64,000 nucleotides of DNA, from positions 62,001 to 126,000 of the forward strand of contig CAMBFI010000003.1 of NCBI GenBank assembly GCA_945865935.1. Direction: 5' to 3'. The translations under genes and the position numbers were made by a program. This DNA comes from Bordetella parapertussis (lineage in GTDB: Bacteria > Pseudomonadota > Gammaproteobacteria > Burkholderiales > Burkholderiaceae_B). Under the pieces are notes generated by a model. That model did not search any database. It was not told where the DNA came from and was given only the letters and a program-made list of their open reading frames with translations. Positions 56,482 to 64,000 of this stretch are shown piece after piece (within the stretch, counting starts at the first letter, position 1; the number at the start of each line of letters is the position of its first letter).

Positions 56482-57482
56482 GCGCCCTACTGACTGCAAC
56501 AGACGTCACGCGTGACTACTCAGTGAAAACAAGTCAGTCATGGCTCGCCAAGCGCCGAAGCCTACGGGCCGTCGATCACGTATCTCTGCAACTACGCGCG
56601 GGCCAAACCTTGGGCTTAGTGGGTGAATCCGGCTGTGGCAAATCAACACTCGCCCGTTTGCTTCTAGGCTTAATACCGACAACGAGCGGCGAAGTGACCT
56701 TCGACGGGCGTGCGGTCCGCGCACAGCGCAATGCAGACTGGCGTGCCCAGCGGCGAGACATGCAGATGGTCTATCAAGATCCACTCGCAGCCTTGGATCG
56801 ACGCCTCACCCTTTACCAACAAGTGCTTGAGCCGCTTGCCATTCAAGACATCGGTACCCGCACGGAACAACGCAGCGCCACCGAAGAAGCGCTTACCTCC
56901 GTAGGAATTGGTGCCGATCTTTTTGCGCGGTTTCCCCATGAACTCTCTGGTGGTCAGCGTCAGCGCGTCGTACTTGCAAGGGCTTTAGTGCTACAGCCCC
57001 GGCTCTTAGTATGTGACGAACCCGTTTCGGCCTTGGATCTGTCTATTCAAGCGCAAGTCATCAATCTGCTTTCCACGCTTCAAAAAAGCCGTCATCTCGC
57101 CATGCTGTTTATTAGTCACGACTTGCGTGTCGTGCGGCACATCTGTGATGACGTCGCAGTGATGTATCTTGGGAAGATTATCGAACAAGGCCCAGCAGAT
57201 AAAGTGCTGTCACAGCCGGCGCATCCCTATACCGAGGCCTTGATTTCAGCCGTCTCTCATCCTAATGCCTCGCATGCACCTCGCAAGCGTATTCTGCTGA
57301 GCGGTGAGCCTCCCAATCCCATTGATGTGCCGAGTGGTTGCGCGTTCCATCCACGCTGCTCGCTTGCCGAGGCGCAGTGTCGAACACAGACACCACACCT
57401 AACCCGACTCGACACCGAGCACCTGGTTGCCTGTCACCTGCGGGCGCCCAGAACTGAACTGGTAGGTGCATCCGCATGTTGA
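56478..57482 (+). CDS. ABC transporter ATP-binding protein, DppF/OppF type
   Basis: 334 residues. Walker A GESGCGKSTLARLL, signature LSGGQRQRVVLARAL, Walker B LLVCDEPVSALDLSIQ, and the C-terminal CAFHPRCSLAEAQC segment. Pairs with the preceding DppD-like ATPase. The stop overlaps the permease start by 7 bp, so the operon is tightly coupled. Confidence 0.94.
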   Translation: MSALLTATDVTRDYSVKTSQSWLAKRRSLRAVDHVSLQLRAGQTLGLVGESGCGKSTLARLLLGLIPTTSGEVTFDGRAVRAQRNADWRAQRRDMQMVYQDPLAALDRRLTLYQQVLEPLAIQDIGTRTEQRSATEEALTSVGIGADLFARFPHELSGGQRQRVVLARALVLQPRLLVCDEPVSALDLSIQAQVINLLSTLQKSRHLAMLFISHDLRVVRHICDDVAVMYLGKIIEQGPADKVLSQPAHPYTEALISAVSHPNASHAPRKRILLSGEPPNPIDVPSGCAFHPRCSLAEAQCRTQTPHLTRLDTEHLVACHLRAPRTELVGASAC

Positions 57483-58396
57483 ACTACCTTTTTACCCGAG
57501 GTGTGCGCTCGGCGCTGACTATCCTGCTCGTGGTCACCTTCACCTTCATCATTCTGCGCCTGTCCGGCGACCCAGCCATGATGATTTTATCGGCCGACGC
57601 ACCTCCAGAAGCCATCGATGCCTTTCGAAAAAGCTGGGGACTCGATGCCCCGCTCTCTCACCAATATTTCGGATATCTGCGTAACATCGTCGAGGGAAAC
57701 TTCGGTGTTTCCATGCGCAACGGAGCGCCAGCCATGAAGTTGGTGCTCGAGGCGATCCCAGCGACCCTCGCCATCACGCTGCCGGCATTTTTACTCAAAC
57801 TACTGCTCGGCATTCCTGGCGGGATTTTTGCGGCGTTTCATCGCAACACCTGGATCGATAGGCTGATCATGAGCTTGTCGGTTGCCGGGCACTCACTACC
57901 GAGCTTTGTCCTCGGGGTGTTGTTAGTTCTAATCTTTGCCGTGACACTCGGTTGGTTGCCAAGCGGTGGCTATGCCTCCTGGACACATGCCCTCCTACCC
58001 ATCATCACGCTTTCCATCGGTGGGGCAGCGGTGCTAGCCCGCTACACACGCTCTGCGATGCTTGAAGTGCTCGGTCAACCCTACATCCGAGCGGCCTCAG
58101 CCAAAGGGCTGACCTGGCGCAACGTTGTGCTGCGTCATGCGCTGCAAAATGCTGCCGCGCCGATTTTGACGATTGCCGGGCTCATGTTCGGCGCGCTGAT
58201 TGCGGGAGCCGTCGTCGTAGAAAGCGTGTTTTCTTGGCCGGGCGTTGGACGCTTAATCGTCTCTGCCGTTGCTAACCGCGACCTTGCCGTTGTGCAGGCC
58301 GCTTTACTCCTTGTCACGACCTGCATGGTCACTGCAAATTTATTTGTGGATGCCCTAAATGTGCTGATCGATCCAAAGCTCCGGTCATCGCGCTAA
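57476..58396 (+). CDS. ABC permease, DppB/OppB type
   Basis: 306 residues. First membrane segment RSALTILLVVTFTFIILRLS, then the periplasmic part and five further segments. The EAA-like loop contains YIRAASAKGLTWRNVVLRHAL, typical of DppB. The motif FSWPGVGRLIVSAVANRDLAVVQAALL near the end is a family hallmark. Confidence 0.94.
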   Translation: MLNYLFTRGVRSALTILLVVTFTFIILRLSGDPAMMILSADAPPEAIDAFRKSWGLDAPLSHQYFGYLRNIVEGNFGVSMRNGAPAMKLVLEAIPATLAITLPAFLLKLLLGIPGGIFAAFHRNTWIDRLIMSLSVAGHSLPSFVLGVLLVLIFAVTLGWLPSGGYASWTHALLPIITLSIGGAAVLARYTRSAMLEVLGQPYIRAASAKGLTWRNVVLRHALQNAAAPILTIAGLMFGALIAGAVVVESVFSWPGVGRLIVSAVANRDLAVVQAALLLVTTCMVTANLFVDALNVLIDPKLRSSR

Positions 58397-58405
58397 GGAG
58401 ACAAC

Positions 58406-59266
58406 ATGCCTAAACGAATATTCTCCTCGCTCCAATATTTTGTTACACACTGCCCCTTCATCGTCTTGTGCGGTTGTGGTTGGCTCAGCGCGATGCTGCT
58501 TGTCGCCCTGTTCGCAGATAGCCTCGCGCCCTACGCCTACACGGCGCTAGACCTTTCAGCACGACTGCAGCCACCGCTTGGCTTTGAGGGCCAGCTCAAT
58601 CACCCGCTTGGAACAGACGAATTGGGACGCGACGTTTTGTCAAGACTCGTCACCTCAATCCGCATGAGTCTACTGATTGCGTTCGCAAGCACACTGATCT
58701 CTGCCACGATTGGCCTGACACTAGGATTTCTGGCGGCGCGCTTTCGAGGCTGGATCGAACAAGCAGTTCTAATTGCGATCGACTTTCAGGCATCGATTCC
58801 ATTTATGTTGATCGCACTCGCGGTGCTGGCCTTCTTTGGCAACACACTCGTGCTCTTTATTTGCCTAATGGGATGTCACGGCTGGGAGCGTACCGCCCGT
58901 ATTACACGCAGTCTAGCGATCTCGGCCATTGAACAAGGCTATGCCAACGCAGTCCAAGCCTTGGGCGCCAGTAGCTGGCGCGTGTATTTCCGCCATATTT
59001 TGCCCAATATCGCTAGCACCCTGATCGTCAGTATGACCTTGACCTTTCCTGAAGTCATTCTGCTGGAGTCCGGTCTCTCCTTTTTAGGCCTGGGCGTACA
59101 GCCTCCACTGACGAGCCTAGGCAATATGGTGGGCTACGGTCGTGAGTATCTCCAGTCAGCGCCTTGGATTTTGCTGGCGCCGGCAATAATTATCGTCTTC
59201 ACGACGCTATCCATTTCATTGGTCGGTGACTGGGTGCGCGACAAACTTGATCCGACACTGCTCTAA
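58406..59266 (+). CDS. ABC permease, DppC/OppC type
   Basis: 286 residues with about six hydrophobic segments. HPLGTDELGRDVLSRL is the DppC/OppC signature, and the cytoplasmic loop is YANAVQALGASSWRVYFRHILPN. The family C-terminal VGDWVRDKLDPTL is intact. The ATG has AAGGAG 6 nt upstream. Completes the two-permease, two-ATPase, one-binding-protein importer. The esterase gene follows after 24 bp. Confidence 0.94.
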   Translation: MPKRIFSSLQYFVTHCPFIVLCGCGWLSAMLLVALFADSLAPYAYTALDLSARLQPPLGFEGQLNHPLGTDELGRDVLSRLVTSIRMSLLIAFASTLISATIGLTLGFLAARFRGWIEQAVLIAIDFQASIPFMLIALAVLAFFGNTLVLFICLMGCHGWERTARITRSLAISAIEQGYANAVQALGASSWRVYFRHILPNIASTLIVSMTLTFPEVILLESGLSFLGLGVQPPLTSLGNMVGYGREYLQSAPWILLAPAIIIVFTTLSISLVGDWVRDKLDPTLL

Positions 59267-59290
59267 CTCAATCTGCTTAAGGGGTCACAC

Positions 59291-60835
59291 ATGACACGCA
59301 TAAAGAAAAATGTACTCATGATTGTCGTCGATCAATGGCGAGGCGACACGCTTGCACGGCTCGGTCACCCAACCGTGAAGACGCCCAATATTGACGCTCT
59401 GGCTGACGAAGGCGTGACCTTCGCCAAGCACTACACCCAGGCCGTTCCTTGCGGGCCAGGACGCGCGTCAATGCTTACAGGACTCTACATGATGACGCAC
59501 CGTGCGGTTCAAAACACCATCCCTCTGGATGCACGCCATACTAATATCGCCAAAGAAGTACGGAAAGCCGGCTATGAGCCTGCCCTGGTTGGCTACACCA
59601 CCACGACTCCTGACCCCCGCGAAACGGCGGCACAAGATCCCCGATTCAAAGTCTTGGGTGCAGATATGGAAGGTTGGAGACCTGTCGGCTCGTGGGGTCT
59701 AAAAATGGAGTCCTACTTTGCTTGGGTGAAAGCGCAAGGCTATCCGGTACCAAAAATTCCAACCAATATCTGGCTTCCAGAGGGTCAGACCGAGGACGAC
59801 CATGGGGCGACCTCTAAGCCGAGCTCCATCCCCGCACACCTGTCCGACACCACCTGGTTCACCGAGCGCGCACTCGAGTACTTGAAAGGGACCGAGGGCA
59901 AGCCGTGGTTTCTGCATCTTGGCTATTACCGTCCGCACCCACCTTTCATTGCGCCTGCACCGTACAACACGATGTACGCACCAGAGGATTGCCCGCCGCC
60001 CATCCGAGCAGACTCGATCGATGCCGAGGCCGCGCAGCACCCTATGCTGGCGTTCTATCTCAAAGCCATCGAAAAGAAAAAATTCTTTGAACACGGAAAA
60101 GGTTTGGGTGCCGACATGTCGGAGTCGGAAGTACGACAAATGCGCGCCACCTATTACGGACTCATGTCCGAGGTTGACGCACACGTCGGACGAGTCTGCG
60201 ACTACCTCAAGCAAACGGGTCAGTGGGAAGACACACTGATTGTGCTGACAAGCGATCACGGCGAGCAGCTCGGTGATCATCACCTACTGGGCAAGCTTGG
60301 ATATTTTGACCAAAGTTTTCATATTCCAATGATTGTCCGCGATCCGAGCCCGAGCGCAGATTTGACCCGAGGAAAGATTGTCCGACATTTCACAGAGACT
60401 GTGGATACGATGCCAACGATTCTGGAATGGCTGGGCTTACCCATTCCTCGCACCTGCGATGGCTATTCACTGCTGCCCTTTCTGCACGCGAGCCAAGCAC
60501 CCGCTAACTGGCGCAAGGAAGTCCACTACGAATACGATTTTAGAAATATCTTCTATTCCAAACCCGAGGACTATCTTGGTATCGGGATGGACGAGTGTTC
60601 GCTCTCAGTGATTCAGAATGAGCGCTACAAATATGTTCACTTCGCCGCCCTGCCCCCTCTGTTTTTCGATTTAGAGCAGGACCCCAACCAGCTAAACAAT
60701 TTGGCAAACGACCCAGCATACGTAAAGCCTATGCTGGAGATGGCACAAAAGATGCTTGACTGGCGATTGAAGCACGCGGATCGTACCTTGACGGGTTACG
60801 CAGCCTCGCCTGAAGGGCTGACGTCAAGACTATGA
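59291..60835 (+). CDS. phosphonate monoester hydrolase / phosphodiesterase (sulfatase superfamily)
   Basis: 514 residues without a signal peptide. The sulfatase motif VPCGPGRASMLTG carries Cys54, expected to be converted to formylglycine. Neighbouring catalytic positions match Rhizobium/Burkholderia phosphonate monoester hydrolases as I remember them: Asp14, Asn75 (AVQNTIP), Tyr102 and Thr104 (GYTTT), His216 (RPHPPF), and the Asp-His pair plus Lys 13 residues later in SDHGEQLGDHHLLGK. PMH enzymes hydrolyse phosphonate monoesters and phosphodiesters, with weaker sulfatase activity. The formylglycine-generating enzyme is not in the window. The stop overlaps the HAD phosphatase by 4 bp. A choline- or aryl-sulfatase is less likely given GPGR and the Pho box. 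Confidence 0.88.
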   Translation: MTRIKKNVLMIVVDQWRGDTLARLGHPTVKTPNIDALADEGVTFAKHYTQAVPCGPGRASMLTGLYMMTHRAVQNTIPLDARHTNIAKEVRKAGYEPALVGYTTTTPDPRETAAQDPRFKVLGADMEGWRPVGSWGLKMESYFAWVKAQGYPVPKIPTNIWLPEGQTEDDHGATSKPSSIPAHLSDTTWFTERALEYLKGTEGKPWFLHLGYYRPHPPFIAPAPYNTMYAPEDCPPPIRADSIDAEAAQHPMLAFYLKAIEKKKFFEHGKGLGADMSESEVRQMRATYYGLMSEVDAHVGRVCDYLKQTGQWEDTLIVLTSDHGEQLGDHHLLGKLGYFDQSFHIPMIVRDPSPSADLTRGKIVRHFTETVDTMPTILEWLGLPIPRTCDGYSLLPFLHASQAPANWRKEVHYEYDFRNIFYSKPEDYLGIGMDECSLSVIQNERYKYVHFAALPPLFFDLEQDPNQLNNLANDPAYVKPMLEMAQKMLDWRLKHADRTLTGYAASPEGLTSRL

Positions 60836-61497
60836 AACACCTCGCTCCATTACTCAAGACAAAGGAAGCCATCGTCTTTGATCTGGACGGCACGTTAATG
60901 CACACGGAGCCCGAAGTGAAGCTCGCCATCAACCGCGCCTTGGCTGATTGCGACTGTCCACAGCTCACGCCAGCGACGCGCCTTCCAAATATGTATGGCA
61001 CGATCCCGCATATTCTGGAAAGCGCACTCGCGCTCGTCGGCGTGCCAGTCTCTCGCGTTCCAGAAATCCACGCGGTTTACACCAAGCACTACAACCAACA
61101 AGCGCACGCAAATACCACCTTATATCCAGGTGTCCGAACCTTGTTAGAAGAGCTCAGAGGGCATCACTTCAAACTCGGTGTGTGTACGAACAAGAACGAG
61201 GCGGCGGCGCTTCATGCCTTAAAAATCGCTGGGATTTTTGATTTCTTTTCGGCTGTCACCGGAGCCAACACCACTCTTTTTCCCAAACCACACCCGCTCC
61301 CACTCACCCACACATTGAAAGGTCTTGGTGTAGCCGCGCAAAATGCTGTGTTGATCGGTGATACACACGTTGATGCGGAGTGCGCCGCCCAGTGCAATGT
61401 TGATTTCATCTTGCATCAAGGCGGCTATGGTGCGCCGGCAGGAACCAAATATAAAATCGCCGGCCAGTTCATGACCTACGAAAGGGCATTCTCTTAG
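60832..61497 (+). CDS. HAD-superfamily hydrolase (phosphoglycolate phosphatase-like)
   Basis: 221 residues. Nucleophile motif VFDLDGTLMHTE, second motif VCTNKNE, lysine in FPKPHPLPL, and the Mg motif LIGDTHVDAECAAQ. A helical cap at about residues 25-90 places it in HAD subfamily I. As the last gene of the esterase operon, coupled by ATGA, it is well placed to dephosphorylate a phosphomonoester released by the diesterase or a phosphonate-derived product. The substrate is unknown. Its stop overlaps the convergent phosphodiesterase gene by 4 bp. Confidence 0.88.
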   Translation: MKHLAPLLKTKEAIVFDLDGTLMHTEPEVKLAINRALADCDCPQLTPATRLPNMYGTIPHILESALALVGVPVSRVPEIHAVYTKHYNQQAHANTTLYPGVRTLLEELRGHHFKLGVCTNKNEAAALHALKIAGIFDFFSAVTGANTTLFPKPHPLPLTHTLKGLGVAAQNAVLIGDTHVDAECAAQCNVDFILHQGGYGAPAGTKYKIAGQFMTYERAFS

Positions 61498-62318
61498 TCA
61501 ATCAGCTTTCCGTTTTCGCGGAAGGGATAAGGTCCCTCATAGGGGCCAACAAACGCAAGATGTGTCACAACACCCGCAGATGGAGACCAACCAAATATGC
61601 GATAGGCGGGCGGCTCTAACACCCATGCAGAGTCGGCCTTCTCAGTCAAGTTCAAACACACTTGATGTGCAGGCGATGGTGTCGTGCTCGCAATTGTTCC
61701 GGCAAAACGAACATCAATCGCACGATGGAGATGTCCGCATATGATCCGCTCTACATTAGGATGACGGCTGATGATGTCTTTGAGTCGATCGACGCCCCGC
61801 TTCATGCCGATGTTGTCCATATGTCCGATCAGCGTCTGAAACGGTGGGTGGTGCATCGCGACGACGACAGGTTTGCCTACGTGCTTAGCCAGCGATTGCT
61901 CCAACCAATCCAATCTTGCATCACACAACTCACCAGAACTATCGCCAGGCACACAGGTGTCCAAGGTCAACAATACGATAGGCCCGATGACCACTTCGTA
62001 TTGGACAAATTCTCCGTCTCCTAAATAGTGATGATTCGGGAAGGCAGCTCTTAAGCCGTTACGCTCGTCATGGTTACCGGGCATGAGGTAAACCGGCATA
62101 TCCAATGGCGCAATCAATTCGGCGAGATGCCGATACTCTTGCTCTCGACCAAAGTCGGTGAGGTCTCCCGTCATGACAACAGCCAACGGCTTTTGAGGCA
62201 AGGACATGACAGACTGAACCGCGCGACGCAAATAAGGTGCTGTATCCAGCCTGCTGTATGCCAAGCGACCTGGCTCACGAATATGGGTATCTGATAATTG
62301 AGCGAATAGAACAGACAT
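61494..62318 (-). CDS. metallophosphodiesterase, CpdA/GpdQ type (class III PDE)
   Basis: 274 residues from the ATG at 62318, which has AGGAGG 5 nt upstream; an overlapping TTG one codon earlier is unlikely. The dimetal motifs run in order: QLSDTHI, MTGDLTDFG, MPGNHDE, AMHHPP and CGHLHR. This set defines the calcineurin-like class III phosphodiesterases, which include cAMP phosphodiesterase CpdA and glycerophosphodiesterase GpdQ. No signal peptide. As the last gene after an ABC ATPase and permease, it more likely acts on an imported diester than on cAMP (inference). The ATG overlaps the ATPase stop by one base (TGATG). Confidence 0.9.
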   Translation of the reverse strand: MSVLFAQLSDTHIREPGRLAYSRLDTAPYLRRAVQSVMSLPQKPLAVVMTGDLTDFGREQEYRHLAELIAPLDMPVYLMPGNHDERNGLRAAFPNHHYLGDGEFVQYEVVIGPIVLLTLDTCVPGDSSGELCDARLDWLEQSLAKHVGKPVVVAMHHPPFQTLIGHMDNIGMKRGVDRLKDIISRHPNVERIICGHLHRAIDVRFAGTIASTTPSPAHQVCLNLTEKADSAWVLEPPAYRIFGWSPSAGVVTHLAFVGPYEGPYPFRENGKLID

Positions 62319-63367
62319 CAAGCCTCCTTGGCTCGCATTAAAGTACTAGGATTAATGGCGACAGAAACAATATCGCCACGCTTAAAAAGAGAGTCTCGCG
62401 CCACATCAACCGAAAATGGTTCTTGGCCCTCTATCGCGACACGCAAATGCACGCGATCGCCTCTAAAGCTTCGGTGTTCAATGATGCCCGCCGCACGACC
62501 TACACGAGGCTGATCAATCACAAGATCCTCGGGGCGCACTAACAATTCTTCCCCCAAGTAGGACGGTACTGTAAACAACGCATCTCCAAGAAGTAGAGTT
62601 CCTTGGCTTGTGTGTTCCGCATCACGACGAATGATATTGACCCGCCCTAAAAAATTTGCGACAAAGGTATGCGTGGGGTTCCGGTATAACGATTCTGCAT
62701 CACCGATCTGCATAATTTGACCGGACTGCATCACTGCCAAGCGATCGGCTACCGCCATCGCCTCTTGCTGATCATGTGTGACATAGATAGCGGTCATCCC
62801 TAACCGACGGAGTAATTCAGCGAGCTCGTCTCGCAAGGCATCTTTCAACTTACTATCTAATGCAGTCAACGGTTCGTCAAGCAGCAGTATTTTTGGTTGG
62901 GCAGCAACGGCTCGAGCGAGTGCCACCCTTTGACGCTGACCACCAGAGAGCTCGTTAGGCCGCTTGTGCTCAAGCCCATTGAGTCGAACAAGATCAATGA
63001 GTTCACCCACAATCTTGTCTCGCTTGGCTCTGTCAGTGCCACGCACACGCAAGCCGTATTCAACGTTACGGCGCGCCGACATATTCGGGAACAACGCGTA
63101 GTGCTGAAACACCATGCCGACCCGACGTTGTTCAATAGGGCACTGCGTCACATCCTGCTCACCAAACAGTATTTTCCCTCCGGCGTTTGGTGACTCCAGG
63201 CCAGCTAATATACGCAACAGCGTTGTCTTGCCACACCCCGAAGGACCCAACAAGGCCATAATTTCGCCTGGCTCTACTCTCAAATTGCTGGGGAGCAAAC
63301 CACGCGTACCGTCCGGATACGTCTTGGCGCAGTCAATGGCGCAAAGTGCAATTTGTTCAAGTTCCAT
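62318..63367 (-). CDS. ABC transporter ATP-binding protein, PotA/FbpC/PhnT type
   Basis: 349 residues. Walker A GPSGCGKTTLL, Q-loop FQHYALFPNM, signature LSGGQRQRVALARAV, Walker B ILLLDEPLTALDSKL, and a C-terminal TOBE domain (LLVRPEDLVIDQPRVG). This group energises importers for polyamines, iron, thiamine, sulfate and 2-aminoethylphosphonate. The start overlaps the permease stop by 11 bp. The neighbours point to a phosphorus compound, but that is inference. Confidence 0.92.
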   Translation of the reverse strand: MELEQIALCAIDCAKTYPDGTRGLLPSNLRVEPGEIMALLGPSGCGKTTLLRILAGLESPNAGGKILFGEQDVTQCPIEQRRVGMVFQHYALFPNMSARRNVEYGLRVRGTDRAKRDKIVGELIDLVRLNGLEHKRPNELSGGQRQRVALARAVAAQPKILLLDEPLTALDSKLKDALRDELAELLRRLGMTAIYVTHDQQEAMAVADRLAVMQSGQIMQIGDAESLYRNPTHTFVANFLGRVNIIRRDAEHTSQGTLLLGDALFTVPSYLGEELLVRPEDLVIDQPRVGRAAGIIEHRSFRGDRVHLRVAIEGQEPFSVDVARDSLFKRGDIVSVAINPSTLMRAKEA

Positions 63368-64000
63368 AATATTTCTGCGTCAAATTTGCGACGATATTTA
63401 AAAGCCATAGCAGCGGGAGCACTACTAAAAAGAACATCAGCGTATAGGCGGATCCCACTTCAATGCGCATGGAGGCATAACTATCGGCGAGGCCCACAGG
63501 CAAAGTACGCGTCAGCGGTGTATGCAGTAGCCATGTCAGATTAAATTCTCCAATTGAAAGCGTAAACACCATGAGTGCGCCCGCAACAATGGAGGGGAGC
63601 ACCGCTGGCACCAACACGGTGATAAAACGCCTTGCAAACCTTGCGCCGAGTGATCGTGCAGCCTCTTCAATCGCTGCAATATCTTGACGCTGAAAGGCTG
63701 CGGATACCGTTCGCACCATAAATGGCAAAGTGAAGATCATGTGGCCCACAAGGATAAAACCGTAGCTTTGACGAAAGCCACGCCACTCTCCGTAGGTCAG
63801 TATCAGTGCCAGCCCTGTCGCCAGACCCGGCACGGCCACCGGCAGGGTCAATATTTCTTCGAAAGTTTTTGCCCAGCCCCCCTTGGCCCTCGCTAAGGCA
63901 TAGGCACATGGCACGCCGATCACCGCGTTCGCAATGGCACACGTTGCAGCAATCATCAATGACGCTAAGACAGTTGAACCATATTGATCGAATACTTGAA
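63357..64000 (-). CDS. ABC permease, PotC/ThiP-like (partial, 5' end outside window)
   Basis: The open frame continues to the right edge (QVFDQYGSTVLASLMIA is readable before the first internal ATG at 63959), so the gene is cut, not short. About 214 residues and five hydrophobic segments are visible. The ATPase-contact loop is EEAARSLGARFARRFITVLVPA, followed by the final segment SAYTLMFFLVVLPLLWLLNIVANLTQK. It is a membrane subunit of the importer whose ATPase follows; a second permease and a binding protein should lie just beyond the window. Confidence 0.88.
   Translation of the reverse strand, partial: QVFDQYGSTVLASLMIAATCAIANAVIGVPCAYALARAKGGWAKTFEEILTLPVAVPGLATGLALILTYGEWRGFRQSYGFILVGHMIFTLPFMVRTVSAAFQRQDIAAIEEAARSLGARFARRFITVLVPAVLPSIVAGALMVFTLSIGEFNLTWLLHTPLTRTLPVGLADSYASMRIEVGSAYTLMFFLVVLPLLWLLNIVANLTQKYYGT

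Noticed and set aside
53834-58396. Peptide-type ABC operon as an ordinary dipeptide importer (dppABCDF)
   Set aside because: Not excluded by the transporter sequences alone, but the Pho box and coupled phosphoesterase genes fit a phosphorus source better, so no dpp symbols were assigned.
61494-62318. Phosphodiesterase as housekeeping CpdA (cAMP phosphodiesterase)
   Set aside because: The motifs cannot tell CpdA from GpdQ, but the gene ends an ABC importer operon, which is unusual for cpdA.

Overview
This 64 kb window looks like chromosomal DNA of a Burkholderiales betaproteobacterium, most likely in or near the Alcaligenaceae. The reasons are the core gene blocks (pepA-holC; lepA-lepB-rnc-era-recO; fabF-ygfX-rpoE-rseA-rseB-mucD; fabHDG-acpP-fabF with plsX-rpmF-yceD; accD-trpA-trpB; fdxA-fpr; rnfB-nth), the moderate-to-high GC composition, an orphan Bug/TctC binding protein, an intracellular PHB depolymerase and an RNase E with a long basic then Ala/Pro-rich tail. 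This assignment is an inference from gene content and order; no rRNA or tRNA gene was seen. I also saw no insertion sequence, CRISPR array or prophage.

Layout. 1-3505: a partial cysB-type regulator (minus), then pepA, holC and a Bax-inhibitor-1 family membrane protein ending in a strong terminator. 3526-13325: an accessory catabolic segment with an enoyl-CoA hydratase, an alpha/beta hydrolase, an SDR plus Bug binding protein (minus), and a plus-strand operon of acyl-CoA ligase, GntR/UTRA regulator, acyl-CoA dehydrogenase, ThDP enzyme and zinc alcohol dehydrogenase. Its substrate cannot be named. 13354-28260: a long minus-strand housekeeping run covering recO, era, rnc, lepB, lepA, the sigma-E module and type II fatty acid synthesis through plsX and rpmF. 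28310-34528: yceD and the divergent yceF, an RsmI-like methylase, amiD, msrPQ, a HAD phosphatase and rluC. 34529-37998: a 542-nt leader and rne. 38119-45028 (minus): accD, trpA, trpB, relA, a RidA protein and pncB. 45194-48977: fdxA, fpr, phaZ, a membrane-anchor-less rnfB, and nth. 49055-53735: a branched-chain-amino-acid-type ABC importer (livGFKHM order).

53736-64000 is the most interesting part. A three-repeat Pho box with exact 11-bp periodicity precedes a seven-gene operon: a DppABCDF-type ABC importer, a formylglycine-type phosphonate monoester hydrolase/phosphodiesterase with all the catalytic residues I could check, and a HAD phosphatase. A second, convergent operon carries a PotABC-like importer (permease cut by the window edge, ATPase) and a CpdA/GpdQ-type metallophosphodiesterase. 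Together they suggest a phosphate-starvation module that imports organic phosphoesters or phosphonate esters and hydrolyses them in the cytoplasm to release phosphate. The two operons end tail to tail with a 4-bp overlap.

Many operons are translationally coupled by 1-11 bp overlaps, and TTG or GTG starts are fairly common (rpoE, ygfX, relA, trpB, fabF, the GntR gene, msrQ). Coordinates, motifs and residue numbers were read by hand from the sequence; family assignments rest on recognising conserved motifs and on memory of the families, not on a database search.
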